Assembly (NCBI GenBank): GCA_902493085.1
Contig: CABUOH010000078.1
Span: forward strand, 1-6,058
DNA length: 6,058 nucleotides
Direction of reading: 5' to 3'
Source: an uncultured Sutterella sp.
GTDB taxonomy: Bacteria; Pseudomonadota; Gammaproteobacteria; Burkholderiales; Burkholderiaceae_F
Under the pieces are notes generated by a model. That model did not search any database. It was not told the origin of the DNA and saw nothing but the letters and a program-made list of their open reading frames with translations. Position numbers and translations under genes: made by a program. Of this stretch, positions 5,408-6,058 are shown piece after piece (within the stretch, counting starts at the first letter, position 1; each line of letters starts with the position of its first letter).

Positions 5408-6058
5408 ACGAAAAGCCCGGGCGCCTTTCGCCCAACCAGGGACACGTCCCGCGAAGCGCCTCGAAGACGTCGCGGCTCACGCGCACCGGGCCGTCAATCG
5501 GCCCCGCCGCATGGAGCCTCACGCCGACCGGGTCGCCGCCGGGCTCTGGAATTGGGGCGCTCAGGCATTCGCCGCCGCTCTCGAACGTAAGAAGAGCGCC
5601 CTCCGACGCCATCAGATAAATCATGTTTTCGGGCGAAACGTCAAACCTCAGCCCGTTTTTCATTCCGCTTGCCCGAAGCGAGAGCGGATGCGTCTTCACG
5701 CCGTCCCCATCCTCATGCACGAGCTTCACGGCAACCTTGCCGCGCAGGAGGCGCGCTGCGCCGAACGTCCGCCCGAAGCGCATCAGCAGGCGAGGCTCGG
5801 GACTGAGCGCGTAGGCGAGCGAAATCTGCATGCCGCCGGGCGCCGCAAGCTCGGCCTCCTTTGGACCGAGCACCGTTCGCATCGAAACGCAGGCCCGAAC
5901 GTTCTTGGGGACCCCGACGCCCGTCAAGGGCACAAGCTTCGAATCTTCAGGCTCTCCGCCGCGCACGATCCATCCGATGCGGCACGGACCCGAATCCGGA
6001 TCCGCCACCGCCACCGAAGCTCGCAGGCAGTCCGCCAACATGTCGGCGAGAAGCACCG
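5406..6058 (-). CDS. Unrecognised protein, C-terminal part (5' end outside window)
   Basis: The minus frame is open from the right edge of the window to TAA at 5408-5406, giving at least 217 codons. The GTG at 6056 could be a start, but no ribosome-binding site can be seen because the window ends there, and the gene most likely continues upstream. I do not recognise the family. The visible part has no membrane segment, coiled coil, repeat or heme motif. It looks like a mixed, beta-rich soluble protein with several Cys (in PCRIG, RACVSM, ECLSAP and GTCPW) and alternating hydrophobic strands such as LRFDVSPENMIYLM. Frame quality is good: it is long, has plausible amino-acid use, and ends right at a shared terminator. 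It converges on lysR and has no evident link with the reductase operon. Confidence 0.6.
   Translation of the reverse strand, partial: VLLADMLADCLRASVAVADPDSGPCRIGWIVRGGEPEDSKLVPLTGVGVPKNVRACVSMRTVLGPKEAELAAPGGMQISLAYALSPEPRLLMRFGRTFGAARLLRGKVAVKLVHEDGDGVKTHPLSLRASGMKNGLRFDVSPENMIYLMASEGALLTFESGGECLSAPIPEPGGDPVGVRLHAAGPIDGPVRVSRDVFEALRGTCPWLGERRPGFS

Noticed and set aside
4444..5445. A 333-residue minus-strand open frame opposite lysR
   Set aside because: It lies antisense to a clear LysR gene, is rich in Arg and Gly with no domain, and is explained by GC-rich codon bias keeping the opposite frame free of stops.

Overview
The window looks like a piece of a proteobacterial chromosome that encodes anaerobic periplasmic respiration. 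GC is fairly high. The genes are a multiheme c-type cytochrome, two fumarate-reductase/flavocytochrome-c family flavoproteins and a CrgA-like LysR regulator. This combination is common in gut Burkholderiales of the Sutterella/Parasutterella kind. That placement is an inference from gene style, because the window holds no rRNA or other marker gene.

Layout. Positions 2-580 (+) are the C-terminal 192 codons of a flavoprotein reductase with an intact fumarate-reductase-type active site (Arg, His-His, Arg), closed by a strong hairpin at 614-648. Positions 847-1146 (+) are a stand-alone 99-residue WYL-like protein with its own rho-independent terminator. A gene-poor stretch (1147-1560) follows, holding a short tandem repeat and a second plus-oriented terminator-like hairpin. 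Positions 4301 down to 1561 (-) form a tight three-gene operon: a tetraheme cytochrome c, a Tat-exported FAD reductase, and a secreted protein with a degenerate metallo-beta-lactamase-like fold. Divergent from it, at 4414-5301 (+), is a LysR regulator; the 112-bp gap between them carries an inverted repeat of LysR-box form. At the right edge an unrecognised minus-strand gene (5406 to beyond 6058) converges on lysR over a shared hairpin.

How it may work. The operon encodes a split flavocytochrome c: a small Sec-exported tetraheme electron carrier and a separate Tat-exported flavoprotein that would reduce a terminal acceptor in the periplasm. The LysR protein probably senses that acceptor and controls the operon. 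The most interesting point is the operon's flavoprotein. It keeps the FAD-binding fold but has lost the residues that bind and protonate fumarate: Pro, Cys-Leu and Tyr stand where the family has Arg, His-His and Arg. Its acceptor is therefore probably not fumarate or a similar dicarboxylate. The third gene, a metallo-hydrolase-like protein missing most metal ligands, is an unexplained companion. Gene order, exports and active-site residues are read directly from the sequence; substrate, sensing and partnership are inferred.
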